Below, piece after piece: positions 28,355 to 43,969 of a stretch of 64,000 nt of DNA. The DNA comes from Pseudorhodoferax sp. Leaf274. Lineage in GTDB: Bacteria; Pseudomonadota; Gammaproteobacteria; Burkholderiales; Burkholderiaceae_C. Position numbers and translations under genes: made by a program. Under the pieces are notes generated by a model that was not told the origin of the DNA, ran no database searches, and saw only the letters and a list, made by a program, of their open reading frames with translations. Positions within the stretch are counted from its first letter, which is position 1. The number at the start of each line of letters is the position of its first letter. The DNA lies in contig NZ_LMNA01000030.1 in NCBI RefSeq assembly GCF_001422445.1, positions 186,231 to 250,230 on the forward strand, given 5' to 3'.

Positions 28355-29125
28355 TCAGACCCCCCGCCGCGGCCGCACGCTCAATGCCCACGTCCACAGT
28401 TTCTCGCTGGGCAAGGGCAGCACCATGAACCAGTGTTCCAGCACCGCCAGGCTCAGCAGCGTGGCCACCAGGCAGGCGCCCGTGGCCCCGAATGCCGTGG
28501 CCACCGGATGCGCGGCCGCCTGCCACACCGCGCCCGCTGCCAGCGTGCCGGCGATCACCGAACTCGCGAACAGCGCGTTGCTGGGCCGCTGGCGGAAGTA
28601 GCTGTGCATGTAGCGCAGGTGCTCGGGCAGGAACTGCTCGTTGAGGTTGCGCACGCCCAGGAACACGTTGAGCTTGGCCGACAGGCGCATCACCCACAGT
28701 GCGAGGAAGGTCCACAGCGCGACCTGGTTGGGCTGGCCCCAGGTGAGCCAGAGCACCGCTGCACCCAGGCCCAGCAGCGCCAGCTCGTGCCACAGGATGG
28801 CCATGATGGCGTGGCCCACGCGGCGCCAGCCGGCGGACCCCGGCGGGCAGGGGCTGCGGCGCGGGCCGGTCACGTAGCCGAGCAGGAAGCCCAGCTCCTG
28901 CCAGCCCCAGACCGCGATCGCCGCCGTGAAGGCGAGGTAGGCACCGCTCACGCGGGTGTCGTCGGCGGTGGCGGCCACGCCGCACAGGGCCACGCCCAGC
29001 AGCACGGTGGCCATGCCCATCAGCGCGGCGTGCCAGCGGCGCGGCAGGCCGTTCAGGTAGAGGATCACGCCCGTGCTGGCCCACCAGACGATGAGGGTGT
29101 AGAGCAGCGGGGCGAGCAGCCGCAT
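28355..29125 (-). CDS. puhE: Putative photosynthetic complex assembly protein 2
   Basis: 256-residue integral membrane protein of the PuhE (DUF3623) family. About seven hydrophobic segments are seen; WASTGVILYLNGLPRRWH at the start and FRQRPSNALF near residue 170 are characteristic. PuhE influences reaction-centre and bacteriochlorophyll levels in purple bacteria, by an unsettled mechanism. It is the last gene of the bchF-to-puhE superoperon, 62 bases downstream of acsF, and faces rng across a 66-base convergent gap. Confidence 0.9.
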   Translation of the reverse strand: MRLLAPLLYTLIVWWASTGVILYLNGLPRRWHAALMGMATVLLGVALCGVAATADDTRVSGAYLAFTAAIAVWGWQELGFLLGYVTGPRRSPCPPGSAGWRRVGHAIMAILWHELALLGLGAAVLWLTWGQPNQVALWTFLALWVMRLSAKLNVFLGVRNLNEQFLPEHLRYMHSYFRQRPSNALFASSVIAGTLAAGAVWQAAAHPVATAFGATGACLVATLLSLAVLEHWFMVLPLPSEKLWTWALSVRPRRGV

Positions 29126-29187
29126 GGCGGGGTGGCCGTGTGGTGGGGCGGTGGTTGTGGCGGTGGTCGTGCGGGTGGGCGCGGGGC

Positions 29188-30258
29188 CTACCAGCTCGGC
29201 GCCACGCGCATGTCGGCCGGCAGCGCGTGCTGCTTCACCGGTCGCAGGTACAGGCGCAGGAAGCTGCCCGCCGCGCCGACCGCGCCGATGGCCTGCTGCA
29301 CCCGGCCCACCACGCCGCCGCGCGCCTTGCCCGCGTCGATGCGGCGCGACCAGTGCAGCAGCCGCTCCAGCCCGGCGCGGAAGGCCGGGTGGTCGGTGTC
29401 CAGGCTGATCGGGAAGACCTGCTGGCTGATCTCGGTGGTGATGTCGAAGACCTTGTAGTCGTAGGTGGTCGGGTCCATGCCCAGCGCCTCGGCCAGCCAG
29501 GGCCGCGTGTGGTCGCGCACGTACATGGTGGCGTACACGGCCAGCAGGAAGAAGCGGATCCACAGCAGGTTGGCGCCCTGCAGCAGCCGGGGCTGCGCGC
29601 GCATCAGCAGCGCGAAGGATTCGCCGTGGCGGAATTCGTCGTTGCACCAGCGTTCGAACCAGCGAAAGATCGGGTGGAAGCGGCGCTCCGGGTGGCGCTC
29701 CAGCTGGCGGAAGATGGTGATGTAGCGCGCATAGCCGATCTTCTCGCTGAGGTAGGTGGCGTAGAAGATGTACTTGGGCTTGAAGAAGGTGTAGGCCTTG
29801 GTGCGCTTCAGGTTCACCAGGTCCACGCCCAGGCCGAAGTCCTTGAGCGACTGGTTCAGGAAGTTCGCGTGCCGCGACTCGTCGCGCGTCATGTAGCGCA
29901 TGAGCTGCTTGATCTCGGGGTTGTCCACGTGCTTGGCGATCTCGGCGTAGAGCACGCAGCCGCTGTATTCGCTGGTGAGCGAGCTGACCAGGAACTCCTG
30001 GAAGTCGCGGCGCAGCTGCGGCGACCACTGGGCCGAGGCGGCGGCCACCTCGGCGGCGAAGGCCGCGTCGCGCTGGAAGTGGTCGTGGTTGTTGTCGCCC
30101 TCGTACTCGGCCATCATGGTGTCCCACTCGGCGCGCACCGGGCCCACGTCCAGCCGGTTCATGGCCGCGTAGTCGGTGGTGTAGAAGCGCGGCGTGAGCA
30201 CCGTCTCCTGCTTGGCCAGGCGGGCGGCGTCGTCGGGGGTGTGCAGCTCGGCTTGCAT
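29188..30258 (-). CDS. acsF: Mg-protoporphyrin IX monomethyl ester oxidative cyclase (aerobic)
   Basis: 356-residue diiron oxygenase that forms the isocyclic E ring of bacteriochlorophyll using O2. The carboxylate ligand motifs are [28 protein letters not shown] and [11 protein letters not shown] (two ExxH-type helices). Start ATG at 30258, 14 bases after puhC. No BchE (radical-SAM, anaerobic cyclase) gene lies in the window, so synthesis from these genes alone needs oxygen, in keeping with an aerobic or facultative phototroph. Confidence 0.95.
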   Translation of the reverse strand: MQAELHTPDDAARLAKQETVLTPRFYTTDYAAMNRLDVGPVRAEWDTMMAEYEGDNNHDHFQRDAAFAAEVAAASAQWSPQLRRDFQEFLVSSLTSEYSGCVLYAEIAKHVDNPEIKQLMRYMTRDESRHANFLNQSLKDFGLGVDLVNLKRTKAYTFFKPKYIFYATYLSEKIGYARYITIFRQLERHPERRFHPIFRWFERWCNDEFRHGESFALLMRAQPRLLQGANLLWIRFFLLAVYATMYVRDHTRPWLAEALGMDPTTYDYKVFDITTEISQQVFPISLDTDHPAFRAGLERLLHWSRRIDAGKARGGVVGRVQQAIGAVGAAGSFLRLYLRPVKQHALPADMRVAPSW

Positions 30259-30272
30259 GGTCGTTCCTTGAT

Positions 30273-30698
30273 TCAGAGGAGCCGTGCGAACACGGCGGCG
30301 TTCACCGGTCCGAAGGACTCGAGGTCGATGCGGCGCTGCGTGGCCGGGTCGACCAGGGTCAGGCGGCCGTCGCTGCGGCCGATCAGTTCGAAGGGCATCT
30401 CGGGGCCGATGCCCTGGCGCTTGCGCTCGCGCACCAGGCCGCGCATGGTGCTGCGGATGAAGCCGCCGGTGCCGGCCACCACCGTGTCGAGCACCTTGCC
30501 GCTGCGGTCGTCGATGACCTGCAGGCTGCCGTCCTGCGCATCGGCGAAGCGCAGCGCGCGTTGCGAGACCGTGGGGGCGTCGGCCTGCTGCCGGATGTCG
30601 ATGCCGGTGAGCCGCACGGCCGCCGTGGCCGCCAGCACGCACAGCACCAGCACGACCATCGCGAGCAGCGGCAGGGGGGCGAGGCGTTGGGTGGTCAT
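30273..30698 (-). CDS. puhC: Photosynthetic complex assembly protein PuhC
   Basis: 141-residue membrane-anchored protein: one N-terminal transmembrane segment (about residues 8-28, [19 protein letters not shown]) and a periplasmic domain with [41 protein letters not shown], which is the PuhC core. PuhC assists organisation of the reaction centre-LH1 core complex. It sits between puhB (34-base gap) and acsF. Confidence 0.88.
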   Translation of the reverse strand: MTTQRLAPLPLLAMVVLVLCVLAATAAVRLTGIDIRQQADAPTVSQRALRFADAQDGSLQVIDDRSGKVLDTVVAGTGGFIRSTMRGLVRERKRQGIGPEMPFELIGRSDGRLTLVDPATQRRIDLESFGPVNAAVFARLL

Positions 30699-30732
30699 GG
30701 CGATCTCTCGGGCGGTGGTGGTCGGCGTGGCG

Positions 30733-31521
30733 TCAGGCGTGTGCGTGCAAGCCGGGGGCGTTGGAAGGCGCGGCGGCGGCCTCGCGCACCGGGCGGCGCG
30801 GCAGCGGCTGCACGGCCTCGCCCTGCGGCACCGCCACGGGCGCCGCCACGGGTGCAGCGACGGGTGCAGCCGAAGGTCCGGCGATGGGTGCTTCGATGGG
30901 CGCAGCAGCCTGCCCGTGCGCCACCCGCAGCGCCTGCGACAGTTGCGCCGCCACGGCGGCCGCCTGGGCCTCGGGCAGCGCGCGCAGCATCGGCTGCGGC
31001 TGGCGCAGGTGCCAGGGGCGCGCATGCGGCCACAGGTGCGGGTAGGCGATGCGGTCGTCGCCGGCCAGGGCCAGCGCGATCTCGCCGCTGCCCTTGCGCT
31101 GGCGCAGGCCGGCGGACGCGATGCGCTTGAGCGGCAGGTTGAAGGTGATGGACAGCACCACGCCGATGCGCATGACCACGCGCGCGCTCGTCAGCGTGTA
31201 GACGCTGGTGCGCGCCAGCAGCCAGGCCATGCCCGCGATCAGGCCCAGACCCAGCGTGATGGGCGCGAGCATGCCCACGCAGCCCATGAGCGCAGCGCCC
31301 AGGCCGGCGCCGTCGTACAGGTCGCTGGCAAGCCGCCACACCAGCAGCAGCGCGAAGTACAGCGCCACCTTGCGGATGTGCAGCACCTGCACGGCCAGCA
31401 GCTTCGCGTCGGGGCTGCCCTGCCACAGCAGTGTCTCGCCGGGCGGCAAGGCCTCGGGCAGGCCGTGCGTGGCCTCGAACTCGTGCTCGTGCGCGGGCTC
31501 CAGGATGTTGACCGCCTTCAC
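30733..31521 (-). CDS. puhB: Photosynthetic complex assembly protein PuhB
   Basis: 262-residue membrane protein needed for reaction-centre assembly. It shows LPPGETLLWQGSPD at the start, then three hydrophobic segments and the PH-like domain TSVYTLTSARVVMRIGVVLSITFNLPLKRI. GTG at 31521 overlaps the puhA stop by four bases. The C-terminal 45 or so residues are an unusual Ala/Pro/Val repeat (APIEAPIAG, then tandem APVA units), making the protein longer than typical PuhB (about 210). Confidence 0.9.
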   Translation of the reverse strand: MKAVNILEPAHEHEFEATHGLPEALPPGETLLWQGSPDAKLLAVQVLHIRKVALYFALLLVWRLASDLYDGAGLGAALMGCVGMLAPITLGLGLIAGMAWLLARTSVYTLTSARVVMRIGVVLSITFNLPLKRIASAGLRQRKGSGEIALALAGDDRIAYPHLWPHARPWHLRQPQPMLRALPEAQAAAVAAQLSQALRVAHGQAAAPIEAPIAGPSAAPVAAPVAAPVAVPQGEAVQPLPRRPVREAAAAPSNAPGLHAHA

Positions 31522-32273
31522 AGCAGCGGCTCCTGCCGGTCGGCCGTGGCATACAGCGTGCCGGCGCCGTAGTAGGCCATGATCTTCTCTTCCTCCAGCA
31601 GGGTCACCTGTTCCGGGTCCTTCGTGCCGGGCACGTCGGCGAAGTGCTGGCCCAGGATGGCGCGCACCAGCACGCGGCGCTTCTGCATGCGCGCGAAGTT
31701 GATCGGCAGCAGCACGCGCCGGCCGTTGGCGGCCTGCAGCTCGACGTAGCGGAACAGCATCTCGGCGCGGTCCACCCACAGGTCGACCACGGTGCCGCCT
31801 TCCACCATGTCGGCACCGTAGACCGGCAGGCCGCGCGGGTCCACGTCCTCGCGCGCCACGCCGAAGCCGCCGGCCACGCGCAGCGGCACGATGCGGGCGT
31901 CGCCCTCGACGGTGCGGTCGGGCCGGTCGGCGCGGTCGGCCCAGGCACCGGGACCCACGCCGGCCAGCAGGGGGTTGCCGGTGGGTTCGAGCGGCAGGCC
32001 GCGGTACACGCCCTCGTGCAGCGCCGGCTGGTTGTCGCGCCGCGCATTGGGCACCTGCAGCGTGCTGCCGTCGGCCATGCGGTAGGTCTTGGGCTCGGGC
32101 ACCGCGGGGAAGCCCTGGTGCGTGATGCGGCCCGAGCGGTCCGACTCCAGCGGATAGCCCTCGCGCTTGTTCTCGCGGTGCAGGTAGTAGATCAGGCCCG
32201 CGAAGAACACCCAGAAGGCGTAGAGCACGAGTTGGGCGACGTCGATGTAGCCCGTGATGGCACCGGTTTGCAT
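31518..32273 (-). CDS. puhA: Photosynthetic reaction centre H subunit
   Basis: 251-residue H subunit that caps the cytoplasmic side of the L/M reaction centre and aids proton transfer to QB. A single N-terminal membrane helix (VAQLVLYAFWVFFAGLIYYL) is followed by the conserved HRENKREGYPLESD, then the beta-rich PRC-barrel domain with VDLWVDRAEMLFRYVEL and LPINFARMQ. ATG at 32273; stop overlaps puhB. The L, M and C subunit genes (puf) are not in the window. Confidence 0.96.
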   Translation of the reverse strand: MQTGAITGYIDVAQLVLYAFWVFFAGLIYYLHRENKREGYPLESDRSGRITHQGFPAVPEPKTYRMADGSTLQVPNARRDNQPALHEGVYRGLPLEPTGNPLLAGVGPGAWADRADRPDRTVEGDARIVPLRVAGGFGVAREDVDPRGLPVYGADMVEGGTVVDLWVDRAEMLFRYVELQAANGRRVLLPINFARMQKRRVLVRAILGQHFADVPGTKDPEQVTLLEEEKIMAYYGAGTLYATADRQEPLL

Positions 32274-32284
32274 GGAAAGCTCCT

Positions 32285-33742
32285 TCAGCCAGGGAATTCC
32301 GCCAGGCCGAAGCGCCGGGCAGTGGGGGAGGGGTCGGTGCGTGCCGCGCGGCGGCTGCGCACCAGGGGACCGATGGCGACCAGCGCGGCGAACAGCAGCG
32401 CGATCTCCAGGTGGTAGACGGTGCTGTAGGGCACCGAGATGTCGGTCATCGCCGGCCCCAGCACGCCGTGCGCGCTGAGCCAGCCGAACACGTCGCGCAG
32501 CAGGCCGCCGGCCGCCGTGGCCAGGCCCGCGCAGCCGGCCTGCACCGCGCCCCAGGCACCCAGCGCCAGGCCCGCATGGCCGTCGACCTTCAGGCCCATC
32601 GCCACGATCAGCATGCACACGGCGAACAGCCCGCCGCCCAGGCCGATGCCGAACGAGCCGATGCGAAACAGCAGCGCCGACTGCAGCGGCGCGGCGAACA
32701 CCACGGCCGCGAAGGCGAAGATGCCCACCAGCGCGCCCAGCGCCGCCAGGCGGTACGGATCGGCGCCCTGCTGCAGCTTGCGCGCCGCGAACGCGAAGGC
32801 CAGCAGCGAGCCGGCCGCCAGACCAGCCGTCAGCAGGCTGGTGGCGGCGACCGACAGGCCCAGCACGGTGGCGCCGTAGGGCTCCAGCACCACGTCCTGC
32901 ATGGCGAAGCCCGCCGTGCCCAGGCCCAGCGCCACCAGGAAGCGCTTGGCCTGCGGCTGCGCGACGAAGCGGCTCCACGCGCTGCGGAAGGGCGCCTCGG
33001 GCGGCTCGGCGCGCCGGTGCGGGCTGCGCGCCTCCTGCTTCCACAGCGCGATGCCGTTGAGCACCACGGTGAGGATGGCCGCGCCCTGCACCACGCCCAC
33101 CAGGCGCGTGGGCGTGAAGCTCGTCAGCACCACGCTGAAGAAGGCGCTGCCCACCAGCATGCCCACCAGCAGCATCACGTACATCAGCGCCACCACGCGC
33201 GGGCGCTTGTCCGCCGGCGAGAGGTCGGTGGCCAGTGCCAGGCCGGCCGTCTGCGTGGTCTGCATGCCCAGGCCCACCAGCATGAAGCCGAAGGCCGCGG
33301 CCGCCTCGGGGATGGCGGGGATGACGATCGCCGCCTGGCCCACCACACCGCTCGGCGCCATCAGCAGCAGCGCGAAGGGCAGGATGGACAAGCCGCCGAA
33401 CTGCAGCAGCGTGCCGAACCACAGGTAGGGCACGCGCCGCCAGCCGAGCGCCGAGCGGTGCGTGTCGGAGCGGTAGCCCACGAAGGCGCGCAGCGGCGCG
33501 ACCAGCATGGGCAGCGCCACCATCAGCGCCACCAGCCCGGCCGCCATGCCCATCTCCACGATCATCACGCGGTTCAGCGTGCCCACCAGCAGGGCGGCTG
33601 CCATGCCCACGGACACCTGGAACAGCGCCAGGCGCAACAGGCGCGCCAGCGGCAGGTCGGCACTGGCGGCATCGGCGAAGGGCAGCAGCCGCGGCGACAT
33701 CCGCGTCCACAGCTTGATCAGGGGGGCGGGGGCGAGGTGCAT
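32285..33742 (-). CDS. lhaA: Light-harvesting 1 assembly protein LhaA (PucC family)
   Basis: 485-residue, 12-segment MFS-fold protein of the BCD/PucC family, thought to deliver bacteriochlorophyll to LH1 during assembly. Family sequences are LFQVSVGMAAALLVGTLNRVMIVE, AFVGYRSDTHRSALGWRRVPYLW, ALATDLSPADKRPRVVALMY and MQDVVLEPYG. Its position between bchM and puhA is the standard one for lhaA in purple bacteria. A second family member lies at 46346-47689. Confidence 0.93.
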   Translation of the reverse strand: MHLAPAPLIKLWTRMSPRLLPFADAASADLPLARLLRLALFQVSVGMAAALLVGTLNRVMIVEMGMAAGLVALMVALPMLVAPLRAFVGYRSDTHRSALGWRRVPYLWFGTLLQFGGLSILPFALLLMAPSGVVGQAAIVIPAIPEAAAAFGFMLVGLGMQTTQTAGLALATDLSPADKRPRVVALMYVMLLVGMLVGSAFFSVVLTSFTPTRLVGVVQGAAILTVVLNGIALWKQEARSPHRRAEPPEAPFRSAWSRFVAQPQAKRFLVALGLGTAGFAMQDVVLEPYGATVLGLSVAATSLLTAGLAAGSLLAFAFAARKLQQGADPYRLAALGALVGIFAFAAVVFAAPLQSALLFRIGSFGIGLGGGLFAVCMLIVAMGLKVDGHAGLALGAWGAVQAGCAGLATAAGGLLRDVFGWLSAHGVLGPAMTDISVPYSTVYHLEIALLFAALVAIGPLVRSRRAARTDPSPTARRFGLAEFPG

Positions 33743-33745
33743 CGC

Positions 33746-34459
33746 TCAGCCCCTGCGTGCCATCTCGCAGGCCTGCGAGGTGTAGAAGCCACTGGCAATC
33801 CGCTCGGTGCGGGCCTGTTGCCAGGCCGGCACGTCGCGCGAGAGGCGGGCGCGCAGGCCGTCCACACCGACCGGCACGATGGACGGCGCCCGGTCGCCGC
33901 GTGGGAACAGCTTGCCGACGTTGTGCATCACCGTCAACAGCGGCGTGCGCGGCGCCACCGTGAAGAGGATGCTGCGCCGCACGCGGCCCGACCAGCCTTG
34001 CAGCAGCGCGGCCGCATCCTCGGGTTGGTAGTGGATCAGCGAGTCCATCGCCACCACGTGGTCGAAGTCGCCGTCGTCGGGTGCACGCATGTCGCCGCTG
34101 CGCCAGGTGATGCGCGCGCGCAGCAGGGCCGCATCGGGTTCGGCGTCGCAGCGCTCGCGGCCCAGTTGCACCAGGGTGGGCGAGAGGTCGATGGCCAGCA
34201 CTTCAGCGCCGCGCCGTGCGGCCTCCATGGCCAGCGCGCCGGTGCCGCAGCCGGCGTCCAGCAGCCGCAGGCCCGTCATGTCGGTGGGCAACCAGGACAG
34301 CAGGGTCGAGCGCATGCGGTCGCGCCCCGCGCGCACCGTGGCGCGGATACCGCTGACCGGCGCGTTGGACGTCAGCCGCGCCCAGGTGGCGGCGGCCGTG
34401 CGGTCGAAGTAGGTTTCGATCTCGCCGCGGCGTTGGACGTATTGGCTTTGCGCGGTCAT
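33746..34459 (-). CDS. bchM: Magnesium protoporphyrin IX methyltransferase
   Basis: 237-residue SAM-dependent enzyme that methylates the C13 propionate of Mg-protoporphyrin IX before the AcsF step. The SAM motif LLDAGCGTGALAMEAARRG and the family-specific YFDRTAAATWARLTSNAPVSGIRATVRAGRDRMR are clear. ATG at 34459, two bases after the bchL stop (TGACCATG). Lies directly before lhaA. Confidence 0.95.
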   Translation of the reverse strand: MTAQSQYVQRRGEIETYFDRTAAATWARLTSNAPVSGIRATVRAGRDRMRSTLLSWLPTDMTGLRLLDAGCGTGALAMEAARRGAEVLAIDLSPTLVQLGRERCDAEPDAALLRARITWRSGDMRAPDDGDFDHVVAMDSLIHYQPEDAAALLQGWSGRVRRSILFTVAPRTPLLTVMHNVGKLFPRGDRAPSIVPVGVDGLRARLSRDVPAWQQARTERIASGFYTSQACEMARRG

Positions 34460-34461
34460 GG

Positions 34462-39189
<4,728 letters not shown>

Positions 39190-39215
<26 letters not shown>

Positions 39216-40821
39216 CGTAGAGGGTCTCGATGGTGATGGTGGCCACGCCCTGGTCGAGGGCGTAGCGCTCGGTGTTGCGCCGGGCCTTGCCGCGCACGAA
39301 GAACGGGATCTTGCCCAGCTCGCGCTCGGCGTCCGGCGCCCAACGCGCGACGACGATGGGCTCGGCGCCCGGCGCGGGCATGGGGGCGGCGGCACTCGCC
39401 ACGGGGGCGGTGTTCGCCACGGGGTCGGCGAACGGCACGGGGTCGGCACTCGCCGCGGGCGCGGGCGCCGGGTTGTTGCGCGTGAGGTGCGAGGGCGCGG
39501 CATCCTCGTGGAACTCGAAGTCGCCCTTGAACATGCCGAGCAGGTGCTCTTCCAGCCCCATCATCAGCGGCTGCACCCAGGTGTCGAAGATCACGTTGGC
39601 GCCTTCGAAACCCATCTGCGGTGCGTAGCGCGCCGGGAAGTCCTGCACATGCACGGGCGCGGAGATCACGGCGCAGGGCAGGCCCAGGCGCTTGGCGATG
39701 TGGCGTTCCATCTGCGTGCCCAGCACCAGCTCGGGCGCGGCGGTGGCGATGGCGGCTTCGACATCCAGATAGTCGTCGCAGATCAGGGGTTCGACGCCGT
39801 AGAGCGCGGCGGCCTCGCGCAGGTCGCGGGCGAACTCGCGGCTGTAGGTGCCCAGGCCCACGACCTGCAGGCCCAGCTCCTGGCTGGCGACGCGGGCGGC
39901 GGCAATGGCATGCGTGGCGTCGCCGAACACGAAGACGCGCTTGCCGGTGAGGTAGTTGGCGTCGACCGAGCCCGCGTACCACGGGCTGTGCGAGGCCGTG
40001 GCGTCGACGCGGGCCGCTGCCTCTTGCGGGTCGATGCCGGCCAGCCCCGCCACCTCGGCGATGAACGCGCGCGTGGCCTGCACGCCGATGGGCACGGTGC
40101 GGGTGTGCGGCTGGCCCAGGGTGCGCTGCAGCCAGCCGGCGGCCAGCTGGCCGGTCTCGGGGTACAGCACCACGTTGAAGTCGGCCTCGCCCAGCCGGGT
40201 CAGGTCGTGCGGGCTCGCACCCAGCGGGGCGACCACGTTGACCTCGACGCCGATCTGCGCCAGCAGGCCGCGGATCTCCTTCAGGTCGTCGCGGTGGCGG
40301 AAACCCAGGGCCGTGGGGCCGAGGATGTTGCAGCGGGGGGCGGCGCCACCCGCAACACGTTCTTCGCGCGCCACGCGCGTCTTGGGCACCAGGTTGCGGA
40401 CCAGCTGGTAGAAGGTTTCCGAAGCGCCCCAGTTCTCCTTCTTCTGGTAGGAGGGCAGTTCCAGCGCCACCACGGGGATCGGCAGCGCCAGTGCCTGCGC
40501 CAGGCCGCCGGGGTCGTCCTGGATCAGCTCGGCGGTGCACGATGCGCCCACCAGCATGGCCTGCGGCTGGAAGCGCTCGAAGGCGTTGCGCACGGCGTCC
40601 TTGAACAGCTGCGCGGTGTCGCTGCCCAGGTCGCGCGCCTGGAAACTGGTGTAGCTGACGGGCGGGCGCGTGCTCTTGCGCTCGATCATCGTGAACAGCA
40701 GGTCGGCGTAGGTGTCGCCCTGCGGCGCGTGCAGCACGTAGTGCAGATCGCGCATGCCCGTGGCCACGCGCATGGCCCCCACGTGCGGGGGGCCTTCGTA
40801 GGTCCAGAGGGTGAGCTGCAT
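39190..40821 (-). CDS. bchB: Dark-operative protochlorophyllide reductase subunit B
   Basis: 543-residue NifK-like subunit forming the catalytic heterotetramer with Bch[61 protein letters not shown] and the C-terminal small domain [28 protein letters not shown] are diagnostic. The linker before the small domain (about residues 425-475) is an Ala/Pro-rich degenerate repeat (DPV/APVASAA), longer than in many homologues. Located 18 bases after bchN. Confidence 0.96.
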
Positions 40822-40839
40822 GGCGCGGTGCGGGTCGGT

Positions 40840-42679
<1,840 letters not shown>

Positions 42680-42810
42680 TTAAGCGAAATAGACACTTCC
42701 TAGGGTTTGCCCGTGGATGGCGTGTTTCGCCTTGACTATCCCCAATCGGCCCACGATATTGCTGCCCGGGCGACCTAAACCGCAGGATCGGGCGGCACCC
42801 AAGCATCCGT

Positions 42811-42828
42811 TGTCAACCGATGTTGACG
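42811..42828. promoter_or_regulatory. PpsR/CrtJ-type operator upstream of aerR
   Basis: TGTCAACCGATGTTGACG, again TGTCAA-N6-TTGACG. Its right half (TTGACG, 42823-42828) is placed as a -35 on the plus strand, with AAAAAT at 42845-42850 after 16 bases as a weak -10 for aerR. Paired sites are typical for cooperative PpsR binding. Confidence 0.6.
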
Positions 42829-42955
42829 CTGCGGGCGCTGTTCGAAAAATGATTGGCAGTGGCACTGTCCTGTGTACCGAACACGGGGCGCCGGTTCCCA
42901 CGAACGAGGGCGCATCCTGGCAGTGCTGCTGTGAGTCCACCCGAGGAGACACGCG

Positions 42956-43882
42956 GTGGGTGCAACGAATCCTGATCGGTCCGAGCGTCGCGGCGCCACG
43001 TCGCCGGGTTTCAACCGTACCGACACGGAGCCAGATCCCGGTCGGCTGCCGGGCGGCACAGGCGCACGCGCAGGCCCCCAGCTGGTGTCCGACAACTCAG
43101 GCCACGCGCAGCAGTTGTCCCGGATCGTCGAGCTGGAGATCATTCCCCGCCTGCTGTTGATGCATTCGCACGCGGCGGCCACCTCCAGACGCAGCGGTGT
43201 GAAGATCACATCGGACCATGTGTCCACCTTGGCGGAGCTGGCGGTCGACGACGATCCCTTGAGCGTGCCCCGTTTCGTGCAGGCGCTGACCCAGGCCGGC
43301 GCCACGCCGAACCAGGTGCTGCTGGAACTGCTGGCGCCGTGCGCGGCGCTGATGGGCAGTTGGTGGTGCAGCGACGTGTTCAATTTCGCCGACGTGACGA
43401 TCGGCATCTGCCGTTTGCAGCAGGCGCTGCACGAGCATGTGTTCCTGGCGCGCCCGGTCCTGCGCGGTGGCGCGCCGCGCATCCTGGTGGCGGCGCCGCC
43501 CGAGTCCCAGCACACGTTCGGTGCCGCCATCGCGGCCGAATGCTTCGCCCATGCGGGTTGGGATGCGCAGTACGCGCCCGGCCTCGGCTGGGACGCGCTC
43601 GGCGAGACGCTGAATGGCGAGCGGTTCGACGTGATGGCCTTGTCGTTGACATGCGATGCGCAGGTGCCAGGTGTCAGTTCTGGTATCGTCAAACTGCGTC
43701 AACTTTCCTGTAACCCTGCGATGGGGGTGCTGGTCGGCGGACCCCTGGCACTCTCTGGGGGGGATCTGGATGTCCGATGCGGCGCCGACGGCATGGTGCT
43801 CAGCATCGGCGCGGCGGTCGAATGGGCCCAGCGCTGGGTGGCTGGCTCCAGCCGAGAGGGCGATGCGGCGGGCACCGGCTGA
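42956..43882 (+). CDS. aerR: Cobalamin-binding antirepressor of photosynthesis genes (AerR/PpaA)
   Basis: 308-residue protein. Residues about 45-165 resemble the B12-binding helical cap (LVDD-like ELAVDDDPLSVPRFVQALTQAGATPNQVLLELLAPCAALMGSWWCSDVFNFADVTIGICRLQQALHEH). Residues 170-300 are the Rossmann-like cobalamin domain (RILVAAPPESQHTFGAAIAAECFAHAGWDAQY, LVGGPLALSGG). In purple bacteria AerR/PpaA binds B12 and relieves CrtJ/PpsR repression. It sits beside ppsR and is divergent from bchF. GTG at 42956 follows GAGGAG. Confidence 0.85.
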   Translation: MGATNPDRSERRGATSPGFNRTDTEPDPGRLPGGTGARAGPQLVSDNSGHAQQLSRIVELEIIPRLLLMHSHAAATSRRSGVKITSDHVSTLAELAVDDDPLSVPRFVQALTQAGATPNQVLLELLAPCAALMGSWWCSDVFNFADVTIGICRLQQALHEHVFLARPVLRGGAPRILVAAPPESQHTFGAAIAAECFAHAGWDAQYAPGLGWDALGETLNGERFDVMALSLTCDAQVPGVSSGIVKLRQLSCNPAMGVLVGGPLALSGGDLDVRCGADGMVLSIGAAVEWAQRWVAGSSREGDAAGTG

Positions 43883-43969
43883 GCTGGCGTCCATTTCTAA
43901 TCTGTGCAGCAAACGTGTTGCTGTTGTTACGAGCACCGAAAACGTTTGATGCACAACCGGAGTCTTGAC

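Noticed and set aside
39216-39503. Upstream extension of the bchH frame
   Set aside because: This part is bchB in another frame; BchH homologues do not have it.
42857-42890. Sigma-54-like element (TTGGCAGTGGCACTG) before aerR
   Set aside because: The -12 TTGC element is missing at the required distance.
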